A stretch of DNA of 8,766 nucleotides. Origin: SOIA01 sp050116035. Its GTDB lineage: Bacteria > Acidobacteriota > Aminicenantia > Aminicenantales > Aminicenantaceae. The translations under genes were made by a program, and so were the position numbers. Below the pieces are notes generated by a model that ran no database searches, was not told where the DNA came from, and saw only the letters and a list, made by a program, of their open reading frames with translations. Each line of letters starts with the position of its first letter. Positions within the stretch are counted from its first letter, which is position 1. Location: assembly GCA_050116035.1 (NCBI GenBank), contig JASFPJ010000121.1, positions 1 through 8,766 of the forward strand, read 5' to 3'. Below, piece by piece: positions 1 through 6,859 of this stretch.

Positions 1-565
1 TCTCGTTTGCTCTGAGAAGCTCATCAGTCCGGATGGCCACCCGCTGTTCGAGCTCATCGTGGGCTTTCTGCAATTCTTCTTCCATTTTTTTTCGGAGGCT
101 GATGTCTCTGGCAATCCCTAAAGCGGCGACAATATTTCCCTCAGAATCATAAAGAGGGACAGCATTATTCAGAATATGGATGTATTTACCCGACTTGGTT
201 TTATATCTGTATTCAACGTTATCGAGGGATTTACCCAAAGTAAACTGAGCAAATTGTTTTTTCACCTCATGCAAGTCATCGGGATGAACGAGTGCGAAGC
301 CATTGATCTTCATCATTTCTTTTTTGGAATAGCCCAAGCATTTCTTGAAAGCCTTGTTGACAAAGAGAAAATTACCTTTGAGATCGACTGTGAACAGCAT
401 GTCGGTTGAAGATTCAACGAGCATCCTGTATTTTGTTACAGATTCCCTGAGAATCTGCTCTTTTTGCATTCGAGCGATATCTGAAATTTCGAGCTCTTCA
501 TTCCGCTTCTGGAGTTCTGCGATTTCGGCGATGAGTTGTTCTTTGGTTTTTTCGCTATTTTTCAT
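1..565 (-). CDS. PAS-domain sensor protein, N-terminal part (probable histidine kinase; continues past the left edge)
   Basis: Reverse-strand reading from the ATG at 565-563 stays open to base 1, giving 188 residues with no stop. The start has an AAAGGGGAA ribosome-binding site about five bases upstream. Residues 1-40 are charged and helical (NSEKTKEQLIAEIAELQKR), probably a coiled coil. Residues 42-160 form a PAS domain: LVESSTDMLFTVDLKGNFLFVN, then GYSKKEM, VHPDDL and YRYKTKSGKYIHI, with the PAC ending IVAALGIARDIS. The part then enters the linker LEQRVAIRTDELL, which in PAS kinases leads to another PAS or to the phosphoacceptor domain. No signal peptide or membrane segment is visible, so it is probably cytoplasmic. 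It lies 70 bases after the receiver-only gene in the same orientation and may be co-transcribed with it. The kinase domain is outside the window, so its role as a histidine kinase is inferred from the linker; a diguanylate cyclase output is possible. The ligand is unknown. Confidence 0.85.
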   Translation of the reverse strand, partial: MKNSEKTKEQLIAEIAELQKRNEELEISDIARMQKEQILRESVTKYRMLVESSTDMLFTVDLKGNFLFVNKAFKKCLGYSKKEMMKINGFALVHPDDLHEVKKQFAQFTLGKSLDNVEYRYKTKSGKYIHILNNAVPLYDSEGNIVAALGIARDISLRKKMEEELQKAHDELEQRVAIRTDELLRANE

Positions 566-635
566 TTTGGTTCCCCTTTATGAGGAAGGATTGGTGTCTG
601 AGTTGTGCGTCTTATGAATAATGGTAAACTGTATG

Positions 636-1049
636 TCATGTTTTGTATTTTTTATTCATTTTTAGGTCTTTATTTTCTTTTTCTTCCAATTCCTGGCTAA
701 TCTTTTTCAGCACATCAGTGATTTTGTGGAATTCAGTCGATTTATCGAAGAAGAAATCCGCACCTGTTTCTTCACATTTTTTCCGGTATTGGGGATAAGG
801 GTAGTTGGTGAACATGATTGTGACCGGAGCGACGGTTTTTTTCTTGATTTGTTGAAGGATTTCAATCCCGTTTCCCTCAGATAAACGGATATCCAGTATC
901 ACCACTTCCGGATTAAGTTTCTGCACGGTATCCAAGGCTTGGGACGGATTTTGGGCCTGGCCGATGGTTGTGATTCCAGGCAGTTCAGATATCATGGAGA
1001 CCAGCCTTTCTCTCAAGAGAGCCGAGTCATCCACCACAAGCACTTTCAT
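636..1049 (-). CDS. Receiver-only response regulator (CheY-like)
   Basis: This 137-residue protein is a single phosphoacceptor receiver domain with no output domain. The key residues are in place: acidic pair D7/D8, phosphorylated D53 in VVILDIRL, T81 in IMFTNY and K103 in FFDKS. After about residue 120 there is only a short charged tail (ELEEKENKDLKMNKKYKT). The start is well supported by a GAGGAA Shine-Dalgarno motif about five bases upstream. Single-domain receivers relay phosphoryl groups or bind partner proteins; FFDKS near the end is typical of small receivers associated with PAS kinases. The downstream PAS sensor on the same strand is the natural partner candidate. A terminator-like hairpin 50-65 bases upstream separates it from the NarL-type regulator, so it probably has its own promoter, which I cannot identify with confidence. 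The physiological output is unknown. Confidence 0.93.
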   Translation of the reverse strand: MKVLVVDDSALLRERLVSMISELPGITTIGQAQNPSQALDTVQKLNPEVVILDIRLSEGNGIEILQQIKKKTVAPVTIMFTNYPYPQYRKKCEETGADFFFDKSTEFHKITDVLKKISQELEEKENKDLKMNKKYKT

Positions 1050-1423
1050 GTCGATTCCTCGGATTTTATGCTGTTCTTTTCCCTAACAAGGAAAAATAAG
1101 GGGACAGGCCCCTTTTTCCACTAAGACATAAAGGACTTGGGGAAGGAAAAAGAGGCCTGAACGAAGGGAAAAGGAGTCTGCTTCATTTTTTATTAAAGTC
1201 AAGATTTACGCCTGGCATTTGCAGCCATCTTCACTCGTGTTTTATCGAGCAAAGGTAAGCTATATAAAAAGATGATGAAATGGTATCAGGATTCATCTGT
1301 TTTTTTTGTAGGGGTTTGTCTGACAAAGCAGAAGATTCAAGGGGAGACAAAATATGAATTATTTTGTTCTTTTATGTGCGGTTTTAAAGTTCTGCTTGTT
1401 TCTAGCCGCTTATTGGGGGAGGT
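1050..1423. other. Intergenic region between the two response-regulator genes
   Basis: These 374 bases are AT-rich and contain no convincing large gene. They hold a GGGG/CCCC hairpin near 1098-1114, a short perfect palindrome (TTTGTC-T-GACAAA, 1315-1327), and the first part of a possible small plus-strand reading frame starting at 1354. I found no tRNA-like or riboswitch-like structure by eye. Confidence 0.6.
1092..1114 (-). terminator. Terminator-like GGGG/CCCC hairpin
   Basis: AAGGGG (1098-1103) pairs with CCCCTT (1109-1114) around a five-base loop. On the minus strand the stem is followed by A and then five T residues, like a weak rho-independent terminator for transcripts arriving from the NarL-type regulator. 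On the plus strand the right arm also runs into a T tract, so it could act in both directions. The stem is short (6 bp). The GGGGACAGGCCCC core also resembles the palindrome at 8202-8224, so it may be a dispersed repeat rather than a dedicated terminator. Confidence 0.45.
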
Positions 1424-1518
1424 TCAGTCGACCAGCCGGTTTTTTATCGCATAGCGGATCAATTCCGCATTATTCTTCATCCCCATTTTTTCAAGGATTC
1501 GAGTTCGATAAGTGCTGA
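1354..1518 (+). CDS. Possible small membrane protein (54 aa), speculative
   Basis: An ATG at 1354 follows a strong AAGGGGAG ribosome-binding site (1339-1346) with a seven-base gap. It opens a 54-codon frame ending in TGA at 1516-1518. Residues 2-20 (NYFVLLCAVLKFCLFLAAY) form one hydrophobic segment, followed by basic residues, as in a single-pass inner-membrane microprotein. The second half, after base 1424, is antisense to the end of the NarL-type regulator, so its sequence may be only a shadow of that gene. No clear promoter is visible. I do not recognise the family. It is offered only because the ribosome-binding site and hydrophobic start coincide. Confidence 0.15.
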   Translation: MNYFVLLCAVLKFCLFLAAYWGRFSRPAGFLSHSGSIPHYSSSPFFQGFEFDKC

Positions 1519-2056
1519 TTGTTTTGGGGCTCAGAAACAGTTCCTTGGCTATCTCAGTAACGGTTTTTCCAGAAGCAATCTTCCGTATCACTTCATATTC
1601 TCTAGTGGAGAGAGTTTCATGAGGCGGCTTATCAACTCCTGTTTCCAGAGCAAAAGCGAGTTTTTCTGCGAGAGAGGCAGAGACGTATTTTCCGCCCGCT
1701 GATACTTTGCGTAAAGCAGTGACCAGTTCTTCAGGCGCGCTTTTTTTTGTCAGGTATCCCGCCGCTCCCGCTTTCAACACCTGCACGGCATACTGTTCTT
1801 CAGGATGAATGCTCAAGACAAGAACTGCAAGCTTGGGCAGTTGACTTTTCAGTTCTTTGAGGATATCAACACCGCTCCTTCCGGGCATGGAGATGTCCAG
1901 CAGGACCACATTGAAGTCCTTTTTAAACACCTTGGCGAGTACTTCCTGCCCATTACTCGCTTCATCGGCCACTTTCATATCGGATGTTTCCTCGATGATT
2001 TCCCTCAATCCTTTCCGCACGACCGGATGATCATCAGCGATGAGTATTTTGATCAT
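1424..2056 (-). CDS. NarL/LuxR-family DNA-binding response regulator
   Basis: This 210-residue protein has the standard two-domain layout. The receiver (about 1-120) carries D8/D9, phosphoacceptor D54 in VVLLDISMPG, S82 at the Thr/Ser switch position and K104 in YLTKKS. The C-terminal LuxR-type helix-turn-helix (about 147-208) reads LSTREYEVIRKIASG, then VTEIAKELFLSPKTISTYR and ILEKMGMKN, the classical GerE-fold signature. On phosphorylation such proteins dimerise and bind promoters. Its ATG overlaps the last base of the upstream kinase stop (TAATG), with GGAGAA eight bases upstream, so the two are translationally coupled and almost certainly form a cognate pair. HisKA_3 kinases normally pair with NarL-type regulators, which agrees. 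Target genes are unknown; the divergent metabolic operon across the intergenic region is a reasonable but unproven candidate. Confidence 0.95.
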   Translation of the reverse strand: MIKILIADDHPVVRKGLREIIEETSDMKVADEASNGQEVLAKVFKKDFNVVLLDISMPGRSGVDILKELKSQLPKLAVLVLSIHPEEQYAVQVLKAGAAGYLTKKSAPEELVTALRKVSAGGKYVSASLAEKLAFALETGVDKPPHETLSTREYEVIRKIASGKTVTEIAKELFLSPKTISTYRTRILEKMGMKNNAELIRYAIKNRLVD

Positions 2057-3870
2057 TACATTTCTCCTGGTTTGGGGAGAGGAATGGAAACTGTGACTGT
2101 GGTTCCTTTATCCCGGATTCCTTTGATATCAATATCCCCGCCTAAAAAATAAACCCGTTCCTGGATTCCTATGAGTCCCAGTGATTTTGGGTCAGAAATC
2201 TTCTCCTGGGTGATTCCCTTGCCGTTGTCTTTGATTGTGAGCTCCAGCTTTGGGCCTTTTTTAACCAGGCTCACTCTGATTTTTGTCGCACTGGCATGTC
2301 TGGTGATATTCGTGAGCGTTTCCTGGAAGATGCGGAAAATGGCTGTGGAACGCTCCTGGTCTAGATTGATTTCATGAGAACTGAAAGAGAGCTCACAGTC
2401 AATTCCTGTTCTTTTTTGAAATTCTTCTGCCTGCCATTCCATGGCGGCGAGGAGGCCTATATCATCCAACAATCCAGGCCTCAATTCCGCAGAGAGTCTC
2501 TGGACCGTCTGAATCGTTGAATCGATCAATCGAGACATGGATTTCGTCTTTTTCAGAAGAGGACTTTGCTCTTTTGGCAATTTTTTGTCCAACCAGGAGA
2601 GATCCATTTTTAAAGCGGTCAGTGCCTGTCCCAGCTCATCATGGATTTCCCGGGCGACTGATGCTCTTTCTTCCTCTCTGATGGACTGTAGATGAGCTGC
2701 GAGATTCCGCAACTGTTCACGGGATTCTCCAAGGGCCATTTCTGCCTTTTTTTGTTCAGAGATATCGGTGATGATACCCAGTATGGCTTTATCTCCTTCA
2801 TAATTTATTAATCGTGTGGTGATTATGGCCTCGATTCGTTTTCCTTTTTTAGTGATAAGAGCGTATTCATCCGGCTTGACCTCTTTTCCTTTGATGTGTT
2901 GACTGTAGAATAATTTTGTTTTTTCAATGAATTCTGGCGCGATGAGACGGAAGAAGTCAAAATCCGGAGAATAGAATTCCTCCCTCTTGTATCCCATGAC
3001 TTCTTCGCACTGCTTGTTGGCATACACAATTTTTCCAATCTTGTTGATGAAAATCATGTTTGGAGACTTTTCAGCCAGAGTCCTGAATTTCTCTTCGGAT
3101 TCTCTCAAAGCGTCTTCCGCCATCTTTCTCTCGGTGATATCCCTTGCGATACCTTGGACTGCGTAAGGTTTCCCGTCTTTATAGATAAGAGAGCCTTCGG
3201 TCTCCACCCAGATTGTGCTTCCGTCTTTTCTTCTTAATTTATACTCATACGGTTTTTTCTGGTGACCTGTCTGAATTATTTCTTCCAGGGTTTCAGCGGC
3301 TTCTGTCAGTTGGTCCTTTTCGAGCAGGGAAGCGAAATTGAGCGGGAGGATCTCTTTTCTCTTGTATCCCAGAGCCTTTAGAGCCGCATCATTCGCGTCG
3401 ATAAACTGTCCGGTAAAATCATGCACGTAGATGTAAGAGAGAGAGCGGTCAAAAAGAGCTCTATAACGTTCTTCGCTTTCCTTGAGCATGTTTCTGAGTT
3501 TATGCCGGTAAAGAGCCATCTCGATGGCTGTGAAAAGGTCCTGAGCTTCGAAAGGCTTGATGATGAAGCCGAATGGTTCTGTGACTTTCGCTTTTTTCAA
3601 CGTCTTTTCATCAGAATACGCGGTGAGATAAACGACAGGAATATTGAGTTGAGAGAAGATTTGCGCAGCTGCCTCCATCCCATCCATTTTCCCTTCCAGG
3701 ACGATATCCATCAGCACCAGGTCCGGCTGGAGTTTTTTGGCTTTTATAATGGATTCTTCTCCGGAACTGGCCATTCCGGCAACGGCGTATCCGACATGCT
3801 CCAGCTTGGTTTTGATGTCTTCAGCGACGATCCGCTCATCCTCAACGATCAGAATTTTCTTTTTTTCCAT
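2056..3870 (-). CDS. Hybrid sensor: receiver-PAS-PAS-HisKA_3 histidine kinase
   Basis: This 604-residue soluble protein has no membrane segment. Domains in order: receiver at 1-125 (D11/E12, phosphoacceptor D55 in LVLMDIVL, T83, K105 in IIKPF); PAS with PAC at about 136-250 (ending QGIARDITERK); a second PAS with PAC at about 262-376 (ending GIITDISEQKK); dimerisation/phosphoacceptor helix at about 395-465 with the NarX/DegS-type box VAREIHDELGQ and phosphorylated H410; and an ATPase domain at about 505-597 with N521 in the N box, DNGKGI (548-553) and GLIGIQERV. The start is forced: an in-frame TGA lies two codons upstream of the ATG, and the GAGG motif is unusually close to it. The N-terminal receiver suggests phosphoryl input from another kinase before PAS-controlled signalling to the coupled NarL-type regulator. 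PAS ligands (redox cofactor, oxygen or metabolite) cannot be read from sequence. Confidence 0.95.
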   Translation of the reverse strand: MEKKKILIVEDERIVAEDIKTKLEHVGYAVAGMASSGEESIIKAKKLQPDLVLMDIVLEGKMDGMEAAAQIFSQLNIPVVYLTAYSDEKTLKKAKVTEPFGFIIKPFEAQDLFTAIEMALYRHKLRNMLKESEERYRALFDRSLSYIYVHDFTGQFIDANDAALKALGYKRKEILPLNFASLLEKDQLTEAAETLEEIIQTGHQKKPYEYKLRRKDGSTIWVETEGSLIYKDGKPYAVQGIARDITERKMAEDALRESEEKFRTLAEKSPNMIFINKIGKIVYANKQCEEVMGYKREEFYSPDFDFFRLIAPEFIEKTKLFYSQHIKGKEVKPDEYALITKKGKRIEAIITTRLINYEGDKAILGIITDISEQKKAEMALGESREQLRNLAAHLQSIREEERASVAREIHDELGQALTALKMDLSWLDKKLPKEQSPLLKKTKSMSRLIDSTIQTVQRLSAELRPGLLDDIGLLAAMEWQAEEFQKRTGIDCELSFSSHEINLDQERSTAIFRIFQETLTNITRHASATKIRVSLVKKGPKLELTIKDNGKGITQEKISDPKSLGLIGIQERVYFLGGDIDIKGIRDKGTTVTVSIPLPKPGEM

Positions 3871-4086
3871 TCCTCATCCGTTCATAAAAAAATCTCTATT
3901 CCTTACTCAAATGAAGGATGCGTGTGCAGTGAAACAAGCCGTCTATTCTGTGAGCGAACAGATCCAATTTCTGTCTGTCGGTCGAACATGAAATCTGAAC
4001 GAAGTCTATTGAGTGAACTTATGTTTTCCTCTCCCTTCTCCAAACCAGCCATTCCTTTTTTGCTTCTTTCCCTTTTAATCTCGCTT

Positions 4087-4116
4087 ACCATAGCACAGGG
4101 AAAAGTTTTGTGTCAA
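4087..4116 (-). promoter_or_regulatory. Candidate promoter for the kinase/regulator operon
   Basis: On the minus strand a perfect TTGACA (4116-4111) is followed after 18 bases by TATGGT (4092-4087), four of six matches to the -10 consensus. This would give a leader of roughly 200 bases before the kinase ATG at 3870. The -10 is weak and the leader long, so this is tentative. Confidence 0.25.
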
Positions 4117-4287
4117 ACGCCTGATGGGATCGCATCTCTGCATTTGACATTGACAATTGCTTATTTTCCGCAGCCTTGATTTTTAAAAGACTCAAAGCAG
4201 CCATTTATAGAAAAATTCGGGTAACGCATTGAACGTAGAGATACGATCGTTTTTTGTTGAATGGGAATATCAAATGTTAAGGTGCGA

Positions 4288-4333
4288 CCCCTATTGTTGT
4301 TGACAAAAATTCCTTCGGTTTGAATAATAGGGG
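4288..4333. repeat. Imperfect inverted repeat surrounding the metabolic-operon promoter
   Basis: CCCCTATTGTT (4288-4298) and AATAATAGGGG (4323-4333) are complementary at 10 of 11 positions; the eleventh would be a G-U pair in RNA. The 24-base interval holds the promoter -35, and the right arm contains the -10. It could be an operator for a dimeric regulator, or a spread-out member of the same GGGGAC palindrome family seen at 1098-1114 and 8202-8224. Confidence 0.5.
4300..4328 (+). promoter_or_regulatory. Sigma70-type promoter of the CoA-ligase/lyase operon
   Basis: A perfect -35 TTGACA (4300-4305), a 17-base spacer and AATAAT (4323-4328, five of six to consensus) predict a transcription start near 4335. 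The leader before the ATG at 4351 would be only about 16 bases, just enough to hold the GAAAGG ribosome-binding site (4336-4341). Match quality and position are good; the short leader is the one reservation. Confidence 0.6.
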
Positions 4334-4350
4334 ACGAAAGGAAAAAACAA

Positions 4351-5907
4351 ATGGCCAGGCTGTTCGAATACCAGAGTAAAAAACTCCTGAAGAATGCGGG
4401 GATTCGCGTGCCCGAGGGAGGTTTGGCCTTCACTCCAGAGGAAGCGCGCCAGATAGCATTCAAGATCGGAAAGCCTGTGGTTTTGAAAATCCAGGTTTGG
4501 CTAACAGGAAGAGCCGACCTGGGTGGAATTCGATTCGCGGAGAGTGCCGGAGAGGCGGAAGCCGTGGCGCAAGAGATGTTCGGGATGAAGGTGGGAAACT
4601 TCATTGTCGATAAGATCCTTGTCGAGGAGAAGCTGAGGATTAAAACGGAGTGTTTTGTGGGGCTTGTGATTGATGATGCCAAAAAGGCGCCTCTGCTTGT
4701 TTACAGTCCGGTGGGAGGGACGGGAATAGAGGAGATTGCCCGGGAACATCCGGATAAAGTTTTCCAGATTCCCATCGATATTTTAACCGGCTTGAGGGAT
4801 TATGAAGTGCGCAATCTTCTGCGGAGGGCCGGGCTATCCGGAAAGCTTCTCGTTCAGCTTTCTGCGGTCCTGGCCAGATTGTATAGATTGGCCCGAAGGT
4901 ATGATGCCCGGTCTGCGGAGATCAATCCTCTGGTTATAACAGAAAGTGACCTGGTGATTGCGGCGGACTGCCATCTGGCCATAGATGATTACGCGGTTTT
5001 CCGTCATCCGGAACTGGATATCGAAGTGGCCAGAGAGTTTGACAGGCCCCCGACCCGGCTCGAAAAAATAGCCTACCAAGTGGAAGAGAATGACCACCGG
5101 GGAACGTTTTATTTCTTGCAGATGGAAGAAGAAATTCCTCCGGAAAAGAAGTACATCGGGTTTCATGGGGCAGGCGGGGGTGGCTCGATGATGTCCATGG
5201 ATGCGGTGCTCGATAAAGGATTCAAGCTGGCCAATTATTGTGATACGAGCGGAAATCCTTCTGCCAGCAAAGTCTACCGGGCAGCCAAAATCATCCTCTC
5301 CCAGCCAAACATCAAAGGGTATTTTGCTTCCGGCTCGGGCGTGGCCAGCCAGGAACAGTACCATTCTGCCCGGGGGATGGTTAAAGCTTTCCATGAAGAG
5401 AATCTTGAGATTCCTGCGGTTATTCGCCTGGGCGGGAATTTTGAGGAGAAGGCCATTGAAATCCTCGGGACTTACCTGAAAGATATCCCGGCACCCGTGG
5501 AGGGATACGGACGGGATGACTCTCCCGAGTCCTGTGCCCAGAGAATGGAGGAACTGACAGAGAAGAGTGAATCTGCCCATGCAGTCCGGCCAGTGAAGCC
5601 ACTCGATATCCCTGAGGACCGCTATTTTTTCGAAACACTGACGGGAAGAGTCTATATCGATCATCAGAAATGTCCGGATTGCCAGACAAAAGGGTGTGTT
5701 GAGGCCTGTTCACCCGGCATCCTGAAAATCGAAGAGGGAAAAGCTGTGCTTTCTGTTCCTTTGGTGGAAGCCAAGAAGGGGAAATGCACAGAATGTCTCG
5801 CCTGTGAAATTTACTGCAAGTTTCATGAACAGGATGCCATTTTCATACACCTGCCCATTCCGGGCCTTATGGATTACAGAGAAAGGTTTGCAAAAAAACC
5901 AGAATAG
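4351..5907 (+). CDS. ATP-grasp acyl-CoA synthetase beta subunit (SucC/citryl-CoA synthetase-like) fused to a C-terminal double [4Fe-4S] ferredoxin domain
   Basis: This 518-residue protein begins like succinyl-CoA synthetase beta (MARLFEYQSKKLL). The ATP-grasp part (1-240) has K46 in VLKIQV, GRADLGGIRFA in the glycine loop, ILVEEKL, and the metal-binding E190/N192 (AEINPL) plus D206. The CoA-ligase part (about 265-395) has HGAGGGGSMMSMDAV, then NYCDTSGNPSA, which is closer to the NYxxxSGxP of ATP-citrate lyase than to the DVGGGA of succinyl-CoA synthetase. Normal SucC ends near residue 390; here about 120 residues follow with C441, C444, C449, C453 and C479, C482, C485, C489, two [4Fe-4S] motifs. 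It should pair with the SucD-like gene 44 bases downstream to make an acyl-CoA, ADP and phosphate, in the cytoplasm. Citrate is the contextual substrate guess; succinate, malate or another acid is possible. The ferredoxin tail implies a redox partner or electron-carrier docking. Confidence 0.88.
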   Translation: MARLFEYQSKKLLKNAGIRVPEGGLAFTPEEARQIAFKIGKPVVLKIQVWLTGRADLGGIRFAESAGEAEAVAQEMFGMKVGNFIVDKILVEEKLRIKTECFVGLVIDDAKKAPLLVYSPVGGTGIEEIAREHPDKVFQIPIDILTGLRDYEVRNLLRRAGLSGKLLVQLSAVLARLYRLARRYDARSAEINPLVITESDLVIAADCHLAIDDYAVFRHPELDIEVAREFDRPPTRLEKIAYQVEENDHRGTFYFLQMEEEIPPEKKYIGFHGAGGGGSMMSMDAVLDKGFKLANYCDTSGNPSASKVYRAAKIILSQPNIKGYFASGSGVASQEQYHSARGMVKAFHEENLEIPAVIRLGGNFEEKAIEILGTYLKDIPAPVEGYGRDDSPESCAQRMEELTEKSESAHAVRPVKPLDIPEDRYFFETLTGRVYIDHQKCPDCQTKGCVEACSPGILKIEEGKAVLSVPLVEAKKGKCTECLACEIYCKFHEQDAIFIHLPIPGLMDYRERFAKKPE

Positions 5908-5951
5908 AAAAAGAGTCTGAGAGCGTTCGTTTTAATGAGCAGGAGTTAAAG

Positions 5952-6857
5952 ATGGCGATTTTAGTCGACGAGAAATCCAAGGTCATCGTTCAAGGAATCA
6001 CCGGAAGAGAAGGGATGGTTCGCACCCAGTTGATGAAGGATTATGGAACACAGATCGTGGGAGGGGTGACGCCCGGCAAAGGAGGAGTAGAGGTTTATGG
6101 AGTTCCGGTGTACGACACAGTGGAAGAAGCATGGGAAAAAGCCGGACCGATCGATGCCAGCGTCATCTTTGTTCCCGCAGCCTTGGTGAAGAACGCAGCT
6201 TTGGAAGCGATGGATGCCGGAGTCAAGCTTCTGGTGATTGTTCCTGACCGGGTTCCGATTTTTGATGTGATTGAAATCTCCCACATCGCTCAGCAGAGGG
6301 AAGCTCGTTTTGTCGGCCCGAACACTCTGGGACTCGTGAGTCCGGGAAAGGCGGTTCTGGGCATGATCGGCGGCCGTGCGGAGAGGGCGAAGGAATGGTT
6401 TGCCACCGGAGATATCGGAGTCAGTTCGCGCAGTGGGGGGATGACCTCCGCCATATCCTACTATCTGACAGATGCAGGTTTTGGACAGAGCACGATCGTG
6501 CATGTGGGAGGAGATGCGGTTGTCGGGCTTTCACATCCAGAAGTCATGGAACTTTTCGAACAAGACGAGGAGACTCAAATGGCGGTGATGTTCGGCGAAA
6601 TTGGAACCACGCAGGAAGAGAGAGTCGCCGACCTCATAGAAAAGGGCAAGTTCACGAAACCGCTCATCGCCTTTATCGGTGGAAAAGCCGCCAAATCAGG
6701 AACGAGATTTTCCCATGCCGGCGCCATCGTTGAAGGGTCCAGAGGCTCGTACGAGAGCAAGGTGGAAAAGCTGACAAAGGTCGGAGTCCATCTGGCGGAT
6801 TCTGTTTCCGATATCCCGAAAATTGTCAAAAAACTGAAAGAGGCCATGGGAGGATGA
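5952..6857 (+). CDS. CoA-binding alpha subunit of an acyl-CoA synthetase (SucD/citryl-CoA synthetase small-subunit-like)
   Basis: This 301-residue protein has the length and order of SucD. The Rossmann CoA-binding domain (1-130) shows VIVQGITGREG and GGVTPGKGG, and GPNTLGLVSPG follows. The ligase domain carries GEIGTTQEE (E216, the residue that stabilises phosphohistidine) and SHAGAIVEGS with H255, the transiently phosphorylated histidine. The turn SRSGGMTSA (159-167) matches the SRSGGMS of ATP-citrate lyase rather than the SRSGTLT of succinyl-CoA synthetase, favouring a citrate-type substrate. AGGAG sits six bases before the ATG. It should complex with the upstream ATP-grasp/ferredoxin protein. 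The stop overlaps the run of ATG codons that starts the next gene (ATGA), so the lyase is translationally coupled. Reaction: phosphoryl transfer from ATP through H255 to form an acyl phosphate, then the CoA thioester. The exact acid is unproven. Confidence 0.9.
   Translation: MAILVDEKSKVIVQGITGREGMVRTQLMKDYGTQIVGGVTPGKGGVEVYGVPVYDTVEEAWEKAGPIDASVIFVPAALVKNAALEAMDAGVKLLVIVPDRVPIFDVIEISHIAQQREARFVGPNTLGLVSPGKAVLGMIGGRAERAKEWFATGDIGVSSRSGGMTSAISYYLTDAGFGQSTIVHVGGDAVVGLSHPEVMELFEQDEETQMAVMFGEIGTTQEERVADLIEKGKFTKPLIAFIGGKAAKSGTRFSHAGAIVEGSRGSYESKVEKLTKVGVHLADSVSDIPKIVKKLKEAMGG
6849..6853 (+). promoter_or_regulatory. Ribosome-binding site that decides the lyase start
   Basis: Three ATG codons follow in frame at 6854, 6857 and 6860. 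GGAGG at 6849-6853 directly abuts the first and is six bases from the third, so initiation at 6860 is the best fit. Confidence 0.6.
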
Positions 6858-6859
6858 TG

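Larger units (their letters stand above)
3871..4350. other. Divergent intergenic region between the signalling and metabolic operons
   Basis: These 480 bases separate divergently transcribed units and should carry promoters for both. The right end has a good plus-strand promoter inside an inverted repeat (4288-4333). A weaker minus-strand promoter candidate lies near 4087-4116. Two TTGACA hexamers in tandem (4144-4155) lack a matching -10 on the plus strand. ACGATCGT followed by a T run (4243-4256) is a short perfect palindrome. A plus-strand frame with a hydrophobic stretch (ATG 3988 or 4021, stop 4177-4179) is present, but it lacks a good ribosome-binding site and I do not call it a gene. 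Confidence 0.6.

Noticed and set aside
4144..4155. Tandem TTGACATTGACA as a promoter
   Set aside because: No plausible -10 hexamer occurs 15-19 bases downstream of either TTGACA on the plus strand.
3421..4179. Long plus-strand open frame of 252 residues
   Set aside because: More than half of it is antisense to the receiver domain of the hybrid kinase, which has full family motifs on the minus strand. Only the tail beyond 3900 is considered separately.
4834..5664. Minus-strand open frame of 276 residues
   Set aside because: It is antisense to the ATP-grasp protein and its translation shows no recognisable domain; the plus-strand protein is clearly the real gene.
5961..6503. Minus-strand open frame of 180 residues
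   Set aside because: It is the shadow of the SucD-like gene, has no recognisable motifs, and shows the His/Arg-rich composition typical of antisense frames.
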